Shown here piece after piece: positions 46,519-55,061 of a stretch of DNA of 64,000 nucleotides. Numbering within the stretch: position 1 is the first letter of the stretch; every line of letters begins with the position of its first letter. The position numbers and the translations under genes were made by a program. The notes beneath the pieces are model-generated. The model did not search any database. It had not been told where the DNA came from and saw only the letters and a list, made by a program, of their open reading frames with translations. This DNA is from Micromonospora sp. C31 (GTDB lineage: Bacteria; Actinomycetota; Actinomycetes; Mycobacteriales; Micromonosporaceae). The DNA lies in NCBI RefSeq assembly GCF_018070575.1, contig NZ_JAGPXN010000011.1:62001-126000 (forward strand). The letters are read 5' to 3'.

Positions 46519-47547
46519 TCAGAACGCCTCGGGGTGGGCGGCCTGCGCGATCTTCTCGACGGCCAGGTGGTTGCTGGGGCCGAGGAAGACCGAGTCGGAG
46601 AGCACGACGTAGCGGTTGTTCTTGGCCGCGTCCCACTGCGGGAACTGGGCGAGCAGCCTGCGCGCGTCCGCGTCCGGATCCTTGGACATGTAGTTCACCA
46701 CGAGCAGGGTGTCCACGTCGGCCTTGGCCACCTGTTCCCGGGAGAGGTTGGCGAACGTCTGGTCGGTGGCGCCCTCGAAGGCGTTCACCGCCCCGGCCTT
46801 GGCCATGACGTCGTTCCAGAGCCCGTTGCCGCCGACCGAGCTGAACTCGCCGCCCATCGCCATGCCCGGGATGATCATCATGACCTTCTGCTTCGGCAGG
46901 TTCCCGGTCTTCGTCCCGACGGCGGCGATGCGCGCCTGGGAGTCCGCGATGATCTTCTCGGCACGCTCGGACACCCCGAAGATGGCGCCCAGGTCGCGCA
47001 GCAGCGCGTAGCTGTCCTCGACGGTCGGCTTGCCGGTGACCGTGCCGACCTCGCCGCACGAGCTCTTCGGGGCGTACGTGTTGGCGCCGACCGCCGCGAG
47101 GTCGTCTCGGGTGGCGAAGCCCGCCTCGGCGCGGAAGCCCCCGTCGTAGGTGGAGATCACGAAGTCGGGCGTCAACCCGATCATGGCCTCGCGCGGGATG
47201 TCCGACATGTCGTTGAGCTTCAGGTTCCCCGTCGGCAGCTGCTTGATCGCGTCGACCCGGCCGTCGACCTCCGAGGTGCCGTAGGACTGCGCGTTGGCGA
47301 TGATCCGGTCGGCGACGCCGAGTTCCAGCAGCGCGGAGACCTCGGCCACCGAGCCGCCGTTCATCACGACCACCCGGCTCGGCGCCTGCTTGTAGGTGTA
47401 CGACTTGCCGCAGTTGGTGATCGTCACCGGGTAGCCCGCCTTCGGCGGCTCGTTCGACAGCTCGGCCTCGCTCCTGGCCGCCGTGCAGGCCGTCGTGAGC
47501 AGCAGGGCGGCGACCGCCGCGGCAAGGGGGAATCGCTTGAGTTTCAT
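46519..47547 (-). CDS. Metallophore-binding lipoprotein (FepB/PF01497 family)
   Basis: 342 residues starting MKLKRFPL with a hydrophobic signal segment and lipobox LTTAC (Cys near 21), so the mature protein is a membrane-anchored lipoprotein. The body has the periplasmic-binding features of iron-chelate proteins: RVVVMNGGSVAEVSALLELG near 60, a long connecting helix and LSREQVAKADVDTLLVV toward the end. It overlaps the MFS gene by 4 bp and precedes the permease by 5 bp. It should set the specificity of the importer. The context with isonitrile and copper genes suggests a Cu- or other metal-isonitrile complex rather than a ferric siderophore, but this is inference. Confidence 0.94.
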   Translation of the reverse strand: MKLKRFPLAAAVAALLLTTACTAARSEAELSNEPPKAGYPVTITNCGKSYTYKQAPSRVVVMNGGSVAEVSALLELGVADRIIANAQSYGTSEVDGRVDAIKQLPTGNLKLNDMSDIPREAMIGLTPDFVISTYDGGFRAEAGFATRDDLAAVGANTYAPKSSCGEVGTVTGKPTVEDSYALLRDLGAIFGVSERAEKIIADSQARIAAVGTKTGNLPKQKVMMIIPGMAMGGEFSSVGGNGLWNDVMAKAGAVNAFEGATDQTFANLSREQVAKADVDTLLVVNYMSKDPDADARRLLAQFPQWDAAKNNRYVVLSDSVFLGPSNHLAVEKIAQAAHPEAF

Positions 47548-49025
47548 CCGGTCCTCCGAATGGTTGACGTGGCGACGGGCGTCGGCGCCGCCGCCGGATC
47601 CGGTTCCGCTGCCGCGGCCGTGGGCCCGGGCAGGTGGTGCAGACGGGCACTGACCAGGCCCGCGCAGGTCGCGGAGGCCGCGAGCAGGAGCGCGGTGGCC
47701 GCGAAGGCCGTCGCGTGGTCGGCGAAGGGCACGCCGGGGTCGCCGGGCGTCGCGCCGAGCACGGTGCGGTACCAGACCCCGGCGACCGCGACCCCGAGCG
47801 CGAGGCCGAACTGGGTCACGGTGGTCGCCATGCCCGACGCCGCGCCCGCCTCGGCGGGCCGGACCCGGCCGAGGATCCCGGCCACCAGGGGTGAGACGAC
47901 CAGTCCCTGCCCGAAGCCGGCCAGCGTGACCACCGCGACGAGCATGGGTGCCTGCGCGGACTCGGGCGCCTGGACGACCCCCGCGCTGGCCAGCAGGACG
48001 GCGGCGAGCAGGCCGCAGCCCCAGACCGGGGTCGGCGACGCCACGAGGCGTCCCACCCGCCGGTTCGCCGCCGAGCCCAGCGAGAAGCCGATCCCGAGCG
48101 GCACGAACATCAGCGCCGCGGTGAGCGGCGTGAACCGCAGCCCGGTCTGCAGGTAGTAGGTGAACACGAGGAAGAGCCCCGAGTTCGTGGCGAACAGTGC
48201 CAGCACGGTCAACAGGGACAGCCGCATCCCGGGGGCGGTGACGACCCGCGGCGGGAACAGCGGGTCGCCGCCGGCGCGGTGCAGGCGCCGCTGCTGGTTG
48301 ACGAGCACGACGGCCACGACGGCCGCGATGGGCACCCCGAGCCAGAGCCACGCCGGGCCGCCCGGCCCGAAGACCAGGGGTACGAGCAGGGCAGGGGCCG
48401 CCACGATGGTGAGCGCCGCGCCCGCGAGGTCGAGCCGGTGCGGCGCCTTCGGCACGGTACGCGGCAGGATCCCGCCCAACGCCAGGATGGCGATCCCGAC
48501 GGGCACGTTGACGAGCAGCGCCGGCCGCCAGCCGAGGCCGAGGATGTCGGCCTCGACGATGAGCCCGCCGCCCGCGATGCCGCTGATCACGCCGAGGCCG
48601 ATCACGACGCCGTAGACGCTGATGGCCCTCGCGAGCCGGTCCGGGTCCTGCATCGTGGCCCGGATGATCGCGAGCACCTGGGGTGCCATGAACGCCGCCG
48701 TGGCGCCCTGCAGGAAGCGGGCCACGATGAGCAGGTCGGCGTCCGGCGCGATCCCGCACAGCAGCGAGGTGACCGTGAAGCCGGCGACGCCCCAGAGGAA
48801 CACCGTGCGGTGCCCCAGCCGGTCGCCGAGCCGCGCGCCGGTGACCATCAGGGCCCCGAACGCGATCACGTAAGCCGCGCCGACGAACTGGATCTGGTCG
48901 AAGCCCGCGTCGAGGTCGCGCTGGATGGACGGGCTGGCCACGTTGACGACGAACCCGTCCACCTGGGTCATGAACGTCGCGGCGAGGACCGCGCCGAGTC
49001 CGAGCCATTCACGCCGTTCGCTCAT
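47544..49025 (-). CDS. MFS exporter, DHA2 (EmrB/QacA) family
   Basis: 493 residues with about 14 hydrophobic segments, the number typical of the DHA2 branch. Motif A is present as GARLGDRLGHR near residue 62, and FMTQVDGFVVNVASPSIQ near the start matches the family's TM1 motif. Its start overlaps the NRPS stop by 4 bp and its stop overlaps the binding-protein start by 4 bp, so it is locked into the same operon. Exporters of this type pump small molecules out with protons. The position between the NRPS and the importer suggests that it secretes the NRPS product, which the ABC system then recovers with metal bound. Confidence 0.93.
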   Translation of the reverse strand: MSERREWLGLGAVLAATFMTQVDGFVVNVASPSIQRDLDAGFDQIQFVGAAYVIAFGALMVTGARLGDRLGHRTVFLWGVAGFTVTSLLCGIAPDADLLIVARFLQGATAAFMAPQVLAIIRATMQDPDRLARAISVYGVVIGLGVISGIAGGGLIVEADILGLGWRPALLVNVPVGIAILALGGILPRTVPKAPHRLDLAGAALTIVAAPALLVPLVFGPGGPAWLWLGVPIAAVVAVVLVNQQRRLHRAGGDPLFPPRVVTAPGMRLSLLTVLALFATNSGLFLVFTYYLQTGLRFTPLTAALMFVPLGIGFSLGSAANRRVGRLVASPTPVWGCGLLAAVLLASAGVVQAPESAQAPMLVAVVTLAGFGQGLVVSPLVAGILGRVRPAEAGAASGMATTVTQFGLALGVAVAGVWYRTVLGATPGDPGVPFADHATAFAATALLLAASATCAGLVSARLHHLPGPTAAAAEPDPAAAPTPVATSTIRRTG

Positions 49026-52000
49026 GCTGTTCTCCGAGAATCGTCGACGGATGCGAGGACGGCGCCGACCCGCGCCAGGGGGCCGGCGGCGAGCATCCCG
49101 TCATGGGTGCAGTCGAGCCGGTGCACGTCGATCCGCCCGTCGACGTGTGGCCCCCAGCTCGCCGGTACGGGCCAGTCCGGTGTCTTGCCCTCGGTCGCCT
49201 CGACGACCAGGACGTCGCCGCTGAGACGGCGGGGCGTCCAGTCGGCGATCAGCCGCGAGTTGCGCACGAAGGCGTCGTACGCGAGACGACGCTGCGCCTC
49301 TTCGAGGCCGCCCAGCGCGGCCTGGCCGAGCACGGCGGCGGCCGCGTCGTGCTCGCCGGGCGGCGGCCGGTCCCGCCAGCCGGCCGGGAGCGGGTACGAG
49401 TCGAGCAGCGCGAGCAGGGCCACCGACTCGCCCGACTCCGTGAGCTGCGTGGCCATCTCGTGGGCCACCAGCCCGCCGAACGACGCGCCGAGCAGGTGGT
49501 ACGGCCCGACGGGCTGGATCTCGCGGATGCGCCGCACGTGGTCGGCGGCCAGCTCGGCGACGCTCGCGCACTGGCCGGCGGCGACCGACTGGAGCCCGTA
49601 CACCGGGCGGCCCGGGATCCTCGCCAGCAGCGCGGCGTACGACCACGCCAGCCCGGTGGCCGGCGCGACGCAGTACAGCGGAGGGCCGCTCCCCCGCGTC
49701 CGCAACGGGAGCAGCACCTCCGTCGAGCCGTCGCCGGTGTCCGTGGCGAGCGCCGGTGCGAGCTTCGCGACGGTCGGCGCCTCGAACACCGTCCGGATGC
49801 TGATCTCCACGCCGAACTCCGCGCGCACCCGGCCCATGAGCCGGGCGACCAGCAGGGAGTGCCCGCCCAGCGAGAAGAAGTCGTCGTCGATGCCGACCTC
49901 CGGCAGGCCGAGCAGCTCGGCGAAGAGGCCGCACAGGACCGTCTCGCGCTGGTCGCGCGGCGCACGCCCGCCGACGGTCGCGGTCAGGTCCGGCGCGGGC
50001 AGCGCCGCGCGGTCCAGCTTGCCGTTCGTGGTACGCGGGATCGCCGCCAGCGCGACGAACGCGGGCGGCACCATGTAGTCGGGCAGCCGCTGCGCCAGGA
50101 ACTGCCGCAGCGCGGCGGGTTCCGGCGCGGCGTCGCCCGCCGGCACGACGTAGCCGACGAGCCGCACCTGACCCGGCGCGTCCTCGCGGGGCACCACCGC
50201 CGCCTGGGCGACCTCGGGGTGGGCGAGCAGGACCGCCTCGACCTCCCCCGGTTCGATGCGGAAACCACGGATCTTGACCTGGTCGTCCGCGCGGCCGAGG
50301 AACTCCAGCGTGCCGTCGGGCCGCCAGCGGGCGAGGTCGCCGGTGCGGTACATCCGACCGCCGGGGGGCCCGAACGGGTCCTCGACGAACCGCTGCGCGG
50401 TCTGCTCCGGACGCTCGTGGTAGCCGCGGGCGACCGGCGCGCCGGCGAAGTACAGCTCGCCCACCGTGCCGGGCGGCACGAGCCTGCGCGCCGGGTCCAG
50501 CACGTACGCCCTGGTGTTGCTCAGCGGCCTGCCCACGATCGGCTCGGCGCTCTCGGCGAGCCGGCACCAGAGGGTGTCGACCGTGCACTCGGTGGGGCCG
50601 TACAGGTTGTAGACGGTCATGCCGGCGCCGCGCAGCGCCGTCCAGAGCGCAGGGCCGGTGGCCTCGCCGCCGAGCGCGAGCACGGCGGGCCGGTGCCGCC
50701 CGGCGTCGAGGAACCCGTTCGCCATCAACTCCTCGGCGTACGTGGGGGTGATGTCCATGAAGTCGATCCCGTGCCGGGCGACGTAGTCGAGCATCGCGGC
50801 CGGGTCGCGGCGCCGGTCGTCGTCGACGAAGTGCAGCTCGTGGCCGTCGAGCAGCCACAGCAGTCCCTCCCACGAGGTGTCGAAGGACAGCGACGCGGAG
50901 AGCGCGGCCCGGCACACCCGGCCGGCGGACTCCGGACGGATCATCGTGTCGCGGTGGTGCTGGAAGAGGTTGACCAGACCCCGGTGCTCGACCACGACCC
51001 CCTTGGGAACGCCGGTGGAGCCGGACGTGTAGATGAGGCAGGCCGGGTGCCGCGGCGCGAGACCGGTGTCCGGGGCGGGCACGTCGGCCGTCCCGGCCAG
51101 CGCCGCGGCGGTCTCGGGGGCGTCCACGAGCAGCACCGGCACCTCGGTGTCGCGGTGCCCGGCCCAGAGCGCGTCGGTGCTGACCACCGCGACGGGCGCG
51201 CTGTCGGCGAGCATCGCCGCGACGCGTCGGGCGGGCAGGTCCGGATCGACGGGCACGTAGGCCGCGCCCGCCTTGAGCACCGCGAGCAGCGCCACGATCG
51301 CCGCCGACGTACGCGGCAGCAGCAGCCCCACGTACCGGTCGGGGCCGGCCCCCCGGGCGACGAGCATGGCGGCCAGGCGGTCGGCGCGGCGGTCGAGCTC
51401 GGCGAAGGTCAGCGTGGCGTCGCCGGCCACCAGCGCCGTCCGGTCCGGCGTAGCGGCGGCCTGCGCCGCGAACAGCGCCGGTACAGTGACCGCCGGCAGG
51501 GGTCGCGCCGTGTCGTTCCACTCCTCCAGCAGCAGCCTGCGCTCGCCGTCGAGGAGCAGGTCGACGTCCCCGACCGGGGTGTCGGGAGCGTCCGTCGCGC
51601 GGCGCAGGAAGGCCAGGAACCGCTCCAGGTGGCCGGCGAGTTCGTCGTCGTCGTAGCAGTTGGGGTTGGCGTCCAGGACGATCCGCAGGCCGCTGCCGTC
51701 GGCGTGGTCGTACACGTGCACGACGAGGTCCTCGACGAGCCCGGCGCTGACGTTGCGTACGAGCCCGTGGTGCCCGGCGAAGCGCAGGCCGTAGTCGAAC
51801 GGCATGATGTTGACCGAGGGGCCGAACAGCTTGCGATCACTGGCGACCAGTCTGAGGTCGCGGCGCAGCTGCTCGTAGCGGTAGCGCAGGTGCGGACGCG
51901 CGGACCGCACCTCGTCGCCGACCTGCGCGGTGAGACCCGCCAAGGTGGTGGTGGGCTCGACGCGGACCCAGAGCGGCACGACGTTGGTCACCATGCACGG

Positions 52001-52855
52001 CACGCGGAGCGACACCGAGCCGAGGCGGGACATGACGGGCAGCGCGAGGGTGAGTTCGTCCGCACCCGTCATCCGGTGCAGGTAGGCCGCGAAGGCCGCG
52101 ATGAGCACCTCGCTCCAGGTGGTTCCGGTGGCCTTCGCGACCCCCTTCAACGCGCCGATGCCGGCGGAGTCGAGGTCCTCGCCGACGCGGAGCACCCTGC
52201 GGGCCAGCGGCCCGGAGCGGCGGGCGAGGACGACCGGCACCGGTCTGCCCTGCGCCCGGGACGTCCAGTGCTCGCGCGCCGCGGCGTACGCGTCCGAGTC
52301 CGCGTAGGCCCGGTCCTCGTCGACGACGGCGGCCAGGGAGCCGAACGTCCGGGGCGGCGGTTCGCGCCCCTCGACGAGTGCGGTGTAGCGCTGCGCCACC
52401 CTGCGGGCGACGAGGGACAGCCCGTACCCGTCCAGCGCGATGTGGTGGGCGCGCTGGTACCACAGGACGTGGTCGGGGCCGAGCCGGAAGATCGCCTGAC
52501 AGAACAGCAGGTCCTTACGGAGGTCGACAGCGACCGCGAGGTCCGCGCGCATCCAGGCCAGCGCGGCGGCGAGCGGGTCGGCCTCGCCGCTGGTGTCGAC
52601 GTGGTGCACCGGCCACGGCTGGTCGGCGCGGGGGCGTTGCCACGGGCGGCCGTCGGCGTCCTCCTCGAAGACCATGGTCAGCGCCTCGGCCTCGCCGACG
52701 GCTCCGCGTACCGCCGCCTCCAGCAGCCGCAGGTCGACCGGGCCCCGGATCTCGACGTACTCGGCCGTGTTGAAGGCGGAGCTGTCCGGGTCGAACTGCT
52801 GGCCCGTCCAGATCCCCTCCTGCGCGGCGCCCAGCCGCAGCGCACCGTCAGCCAT
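49022..52855 (-). CDS. Non-ribosomal peptide synthetase, C-A-PCP-TE
   Basis: 1277 residues, one module. The condensation domain (1-430) has HHIALDG. The adenylation domain (about 455-950) has YTSGSTGVPKG, NLYGPTECTVD, YRTGDLARW, FRIEPGEVE and NGKLDRAALP. A carrier domain (LGGHSLL near 1010) and a thioesterase (GASFGG near 1140; late His in CTHDGML) follow. A hand alignment to GrsA gives a specificity code of about DTEDAGLVDK. Acidic residues at positions 239, 278 and 331 suggest a basic amino acid such as Lys or Orn, the residues acylated in known isonitrile lipopeptides. It overlaps the carrier-protein gene by 8 bp and the exporter by 4 bp. From memory, the known isonitrile synthetases end in a reductase; a TE here implies release as an acid, ester or cycle. 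Confidence 0.94.
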   Translation of the reverse strand: MADGALRLGAAQEGIWTGQQFDPDSSAFNTAEYVEIRGPVDLRLLEAAVRGAVGEAEALTMVFEEDADGRPWQRPRADQPWPVHHVDTSGEADPLAAALAWMRADLAVAVDLRKDLLFCQAIFRLGPDHVLWYQRAHHIALDGYGLSLVARRVAQRYTALVEGREPPPRTFGSLAAVVDEDRAYADSDAYAAAREHWTSRAQGRPVPVVLARRSGPLARRVLRVGEDLDSAGIGALKGVAKATGTTWSEVLIAAFAAYLHRMTGADELTLALPVMSRLGSVSLRVPCMVTNVVPLWVRVEPTTTLAGLTAQVGDEVRSARPHLRYRYEQLRRDLRLVASDRKLFGPSVNIMPFDYGLRFAGHHGLVRNVSAGLVEDLVVHVYDHADGSGLRIVLDANPNCYDDDELAGHLERFLAFLRRATDAPDTPVGDVDLLLDGERRLLLEEWNDTARPLPAVTVPALFAAQAAATPDRTALVAGDATLTFAELDRRADRLAAMLVARGAGPDRYVGLLLPRTSAAIVALLAVLKAGAAYVPVDPDLPARRVAAMLADSAPVAVVSTDALWAGHRDTEVPVLLVDAPETAAALAGTADVPAPDTGLAPRHPACLIYTSGSTGVPKGVVVEHRGLVNLFQHHRDTMIRPESAGRVCRAALSASLSFDTSWEGLLWLLDGHELHFVDDDRRRDPAAMLDYVARHGIDFMDITPTYAEELMANGFLDAGRHRPAVLALGGEATGPALWTALRGAGMTVYNLYGPTECTVDTLWCRLAESAEPIVGRPLSNTRAYVLDPARRLVPPGTVGELYFAGAPVARGYHERPEQTAQRFVEDPFGPPGGRMYRTGDLARWRPDGTLEFLGRADDQVKIRGFRIEPGEVEAVLLAHPEVAQAAVVPREDAPGQVRLVGYVVPAGDAAPEPAALRQFLAQRLPDYMVPPAFVALAAIPRTTNGKLDRAALPAPDLTATVGGRAPRDQRETVLCGLFAELLGLPEVGIDDDFFSLGGHSLLVARLMGRVRAEFGVEISIRTVFEAPTVAKLAPALATDTGDGSTEVLLPLRTRGSGPPLYCVAPATGLAWSYAALLARIPGRPVYGLQSVAAGQCASVAELAADHVRRIREIQPVGPYHLLGASFGGLVAHEMATQLTESGESVALLALLDSYPLPAGWRDRPPPGEHDAAAAVLGQAALGGLEEAQRRLAYDAFVRNSRLIADWTPRRLSGDVLVVEATEGKTPDWPVPASWGPHVDGRIDVHRLDCTHDGMLAAGPLARVGAVLASVDDSRRTA

Positions 52856-53084
52856 CGCGGCCCGCCACCAGCTTCACCCAGTGCCCCAGCGTCGGCTGCT
52901 CGGCCAGCTCGACGAAGCTCACCTCGGCGCCGGCGTCGCGCCACCGCTCCATCAGCATCATCAGCCGCATCGAGTCCAGGCCACAGTCGAACAGGTTCTC
53001 GTCGTCGGAGGTCTCGTCCTGGAGGCGGTGGAGCATCTCCGCGACGTCCGCCCTGACCGTCGTCGCCGTCAACTGATCTGCCAC
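52848..53084 (-). CDS. Stand-alone acyl carrier protein (ScoB/Rv0100-like)
   Basis: 78 residues from a GTG at 53084 with AAGG upstream. Helical throughout, with the phosphopantetheine Ser in LFDCGLDSMRLMMLMERW near residue 40. It ends GHWVKLVAG, reminiscent of the aryl/acyl carrier proteins that serve NRPSs and of Rv0100. It overlaps the NRPS start by 8 bp and follows the dioxygenase gene by 93 bp. That matches the isonitrile gene set, where this ACP carries the isonitrile fatty acid to the NRPS condensation domain. The ligase to charge it would be the one at 34075-35643. Confidence 0.88.
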   Translation of the reverse strand: MADQLTATTVRADVAEMLHRLQDETSDDENLFDCGLDSMRLMMLMERWRDAGAEVSFVELAEQPTLGHWVKLVAGRDG

Positions 53085-53177
53085 GTCATGCCTTCCCGCG
53101 GGTGTGAGGGTGGACACGGGTGGGATCCGGCGATCGGCACCGCCGGATCCCACCCTGGAACGGACGTCCATGAAGGA

Positions 53178-54053
53178 CTAGGCCGCCGCGTCGACGTCGT
53201 CGTAGACGGTGACGCGGTAGGACACGGCCGGCTCCGGCGTCGCGGTGTGCAACGCCCGGTGGACCAGGCTCTGGTTGTCCCAGAGGAGCATGTCGCCCTT
53301 CTCGAACGTCTGGAGGTGGATGTTCTCGTGCTGGTAGGTGCGGTCGAGCTGGCCGGTGGCCGTGAGCAGCTCGGTCAGCAGTTCCGGCCGGTCGTTGCCG
53401 TCCGCGTCCTGCACCGACAGCGTGAAGCCCTCGCTGAGGTACAGCAGGGTCTCGTCCGTGTGCGGGTGCGGGAACGCGAGCGGGCTCGTCACCGGCGGGG
53501 TCTTCGCGTTGACCTCGTCGATGATCTCCGAGATCGGCCGGTAGACGTCGGTGGGCCGGATCTTGAAGTACCGCAGCACGCTGTGCGTCGCCGTGGTGTC
53601 CTTCACCGCCAGCTTCAGCTCCTCGGAGAGCTGCTCGTAGGCCGTCGCCAGGTTGATGAAGTAGGTGCCACGGTTCTTCGACGGCACGACCTGCGGGTAG
53701 ATCATGGTGATGTCGAACGGACGCGGCATGAACTGGTAGTCCGAGTGCCAGAACTTGCCGGTCTTCGGCACCCCGACCTGGCGGCCGTCCTCCTCCTTGA
53801 CGTTGGAGGAGACGAACACCTCCTTGACCTCGGGGTGGTGGTAGACCGGCTCGTAGTACTCGGCGACCCGACCGAGCCGCTCGCCGAGCGCCAGGAACTG
53901 TCGCGGCGACAGGTCCTGGTTCTTCAGCACCACGATCTTGTTGGTGTAGATGGCCTTCTTGAGTTCGACGATGTCCTGCGCCGGGGCGGTCTCCGCGTCG
54001 AAACCCTCCACGGTCACGCCGAACTTCTTCCCAGCCTGCGGGGTGATTTTCAT
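53178..54053 (-). CDS. Isonitrile-forming non-haem iron(II)/2-oxoglutarate dioxygenase, ScoE-like
   Basis: 291 residues from the ATG at 54053 (GAGGAG five bases upstream; the GTG at 54059 is too close to it). It is a TauD-fold enzyme. The facial triad is readable as H103 and D105 in KFWHSDYQFMP and H265 in WDNQSLVHRA, with the 2-oxoglutarate Arg in SYRVTV. Long stretches match ScoE of Streptomyces coeruleorubidus as I recall it: VLKNQDLSP, the YYEP(V/M)Y(H/Q)HPEV segment, SSNV, GVPKTGKFWH and KIRPTDVYRPISEI. This is far closer than general taurine dioxygenases. ScoE converts an N-carboxymethyl-3-aminoacyl acid to the 3-isonitrile acid. It is the diagnostic gene of the locus. Confidence 0.92.
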   Translation of the reverse strand: MKITPQAGKKFGVTVEGFDAETAPAQDIVELKKAIYTNKIVVLKNQDLSPRQFLALGERLGRVAEYYEPVYHHPEVKEVFVSSNVKEEDGRQVGVPKTGKFWHSDYQFMPRPFDITMIYPQVVPSKNRGTYFINLATAYEQLSEELKLAVKDTTATHSVLRYFKIRPTDVYRPISEIIDEVNAKTPPVTSPLAFPHPHTDETLLYLSEGFTLSVQDADGNDRPELLTELLTATGQLDRTYQHENIHLQTFEKGDMLLWDNQSLVHRALHTATPEPAVSYRVTVYDDVDAAA

Positions 54054-54103
54054 TCGCACTCCTCTGAGCGGTGGCGCCGCGAATCCGACACCTCAGTAGT
54101 CGC

Positions 54104-54115
54104 GTCCGATCGGAC
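54104..54115. promoter_or_regulatory. 12-bp perfect palindrome upstream of the ScoE-like gene
   Basis: GTCCGATCGGAC is self-complementary. It sits 51 bp before the dioxygenase start, in the only sizeable gap (105 bp) between the hydrolase and dioxygenase genes. It could be a repressor or metal-sensor site for an internal promoter. No convincing promoter hexamers are seen, so the role is unproven. Confidence 0.35.
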
Positions 54116-54158
54116 AACAGTTCCCGCCCCGACAGGTGCCCGGGGCCGAATTTCCAGG

Positions 54159-55007
54159 TCAGTTACCGGGCAGTGGGTTCACATTTCCGCGGGCTCCTCT
54201 GCGAATGTCGGCCTGCCGTTCCCACAGCAACTGGGCATGGCAGGCGTGGATGACGGCCGCCGCGCCCTCCGGGTCGTCGCGGACGACGAAGTGGCCGCTG
54301 CCGGGGATGACGAAGTGCTGTGCCCTCGGGAGCACCTGCCGGGCCCGGACCGCGTCGCGCATCGGCACGACGCGGTCCTGGTCGGCCCAGACGAGGTTCA
54401 CCGGAGTCGTGTCGTCGATCTCGGTGGCCCGGAACGAGTAACGGCCCGCGTACCGGCACAGGGTGGACACGTCGTTGGTGATCATCGACGTCACGTCGGC
54501 GGCGACCACCTCCGCCCGCAGGGCGACGGGCCGCGCCGACACGTTGCCCATGACGAACCTGCGGACGCAGCCCCTGGCGAGCAGCCGCCCACGCGCCCGG
54601 GGCCCCACCGCGGCGGTGATCCGGAGGATCGCGTGGGTCCGCACCACGCACAGGTAGGCGTGGCAGGCCGCCCGGAACCCGATGCTGCACAGGGCGGTCA
54701 CCGCCGCGACGGGCACCCGCCGCGCCAGTTCGAGCGCGATCACCCCGCCGAGCGAGTGCCCGACCACGTGCGGCCGCCGCAGCCCCAGCACGGCGATCCG
54801 CTCCGCCACGTACTCGGCGAGCCGCGGCACGACGTCATGGCCGTACGCGAGCCCCGGCACGCCGCCATGACCGGGCAGGTCGATCGCGAGGGTCCGGGCG
54901 AACCCCGGGATGCGTTCGACGACGGCGTCCCAGCTCGCCCGGCCGAGACCGGCCGCGTGCAGCAGAAGGAGCTGGGGGTCCTCCGCGAGCCGGCTCGGCT
55001 CGACCAT
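54159..55007 (-). CDS. Alpha/beta hydrolase
   Basis: 282 residues from the ATG at 55007, chosen for CGGAG seven bases upstream; a GTG at 55052 would add 15 basic residues and lacks a ribosome site. The fold is clear: oxyanion HAAGLGR near residue 17, DLPGHGG near 42, nucleophile GHSLGG near 83, acid in LVWADQDRVVP near 216 and His in IPGSGHFVV near 247. It lies 54 bp after the copper ATPase gene and before the dioxygenase. It may hydrolyse a thioester or ester intermediate, or act as an editing or releasing enzyme. The substrate cannot be told from sequence. Confidence 0.88.
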   Translation of the reverse strand: MVEPSRLAEDPQLLLLHAAGLGRASWDAVVERIPGFARTLAIDLPGHGGVPGLAYGHDVVPRLAEYVAERIAVLGLRRPHVVGHSLGGVIALELARRVPVAAVTALCSIGFRAACHAYLCVVRTHAILRITAAVGPRARGRLLARGCVRRFVMGNVSARPVALRAEVVAADVTSMITNDVSTLCRYAGRYSFRATEIDDTTPVNLVWADQDRVVPMRDAVRARQVLPRAQHFVIPGSGHFVVRDDPEGAAAVIHACHAQLLWERQADIRRGARGNVNPLPGN

Positions 55008-55061
55008 GGTGCGGCTCCGTTTCTTTCCGTGCGGACGTGGCCGTCCCGGCACATGGACGCG

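Noticed and set aside
46519..49008. Possible fusion of MFS and binding protein in one frame
   Set aside because: The frame is a shadow through the MFS gene. The binding protein has its own ATG, signal peptide and lipobox at 47547.
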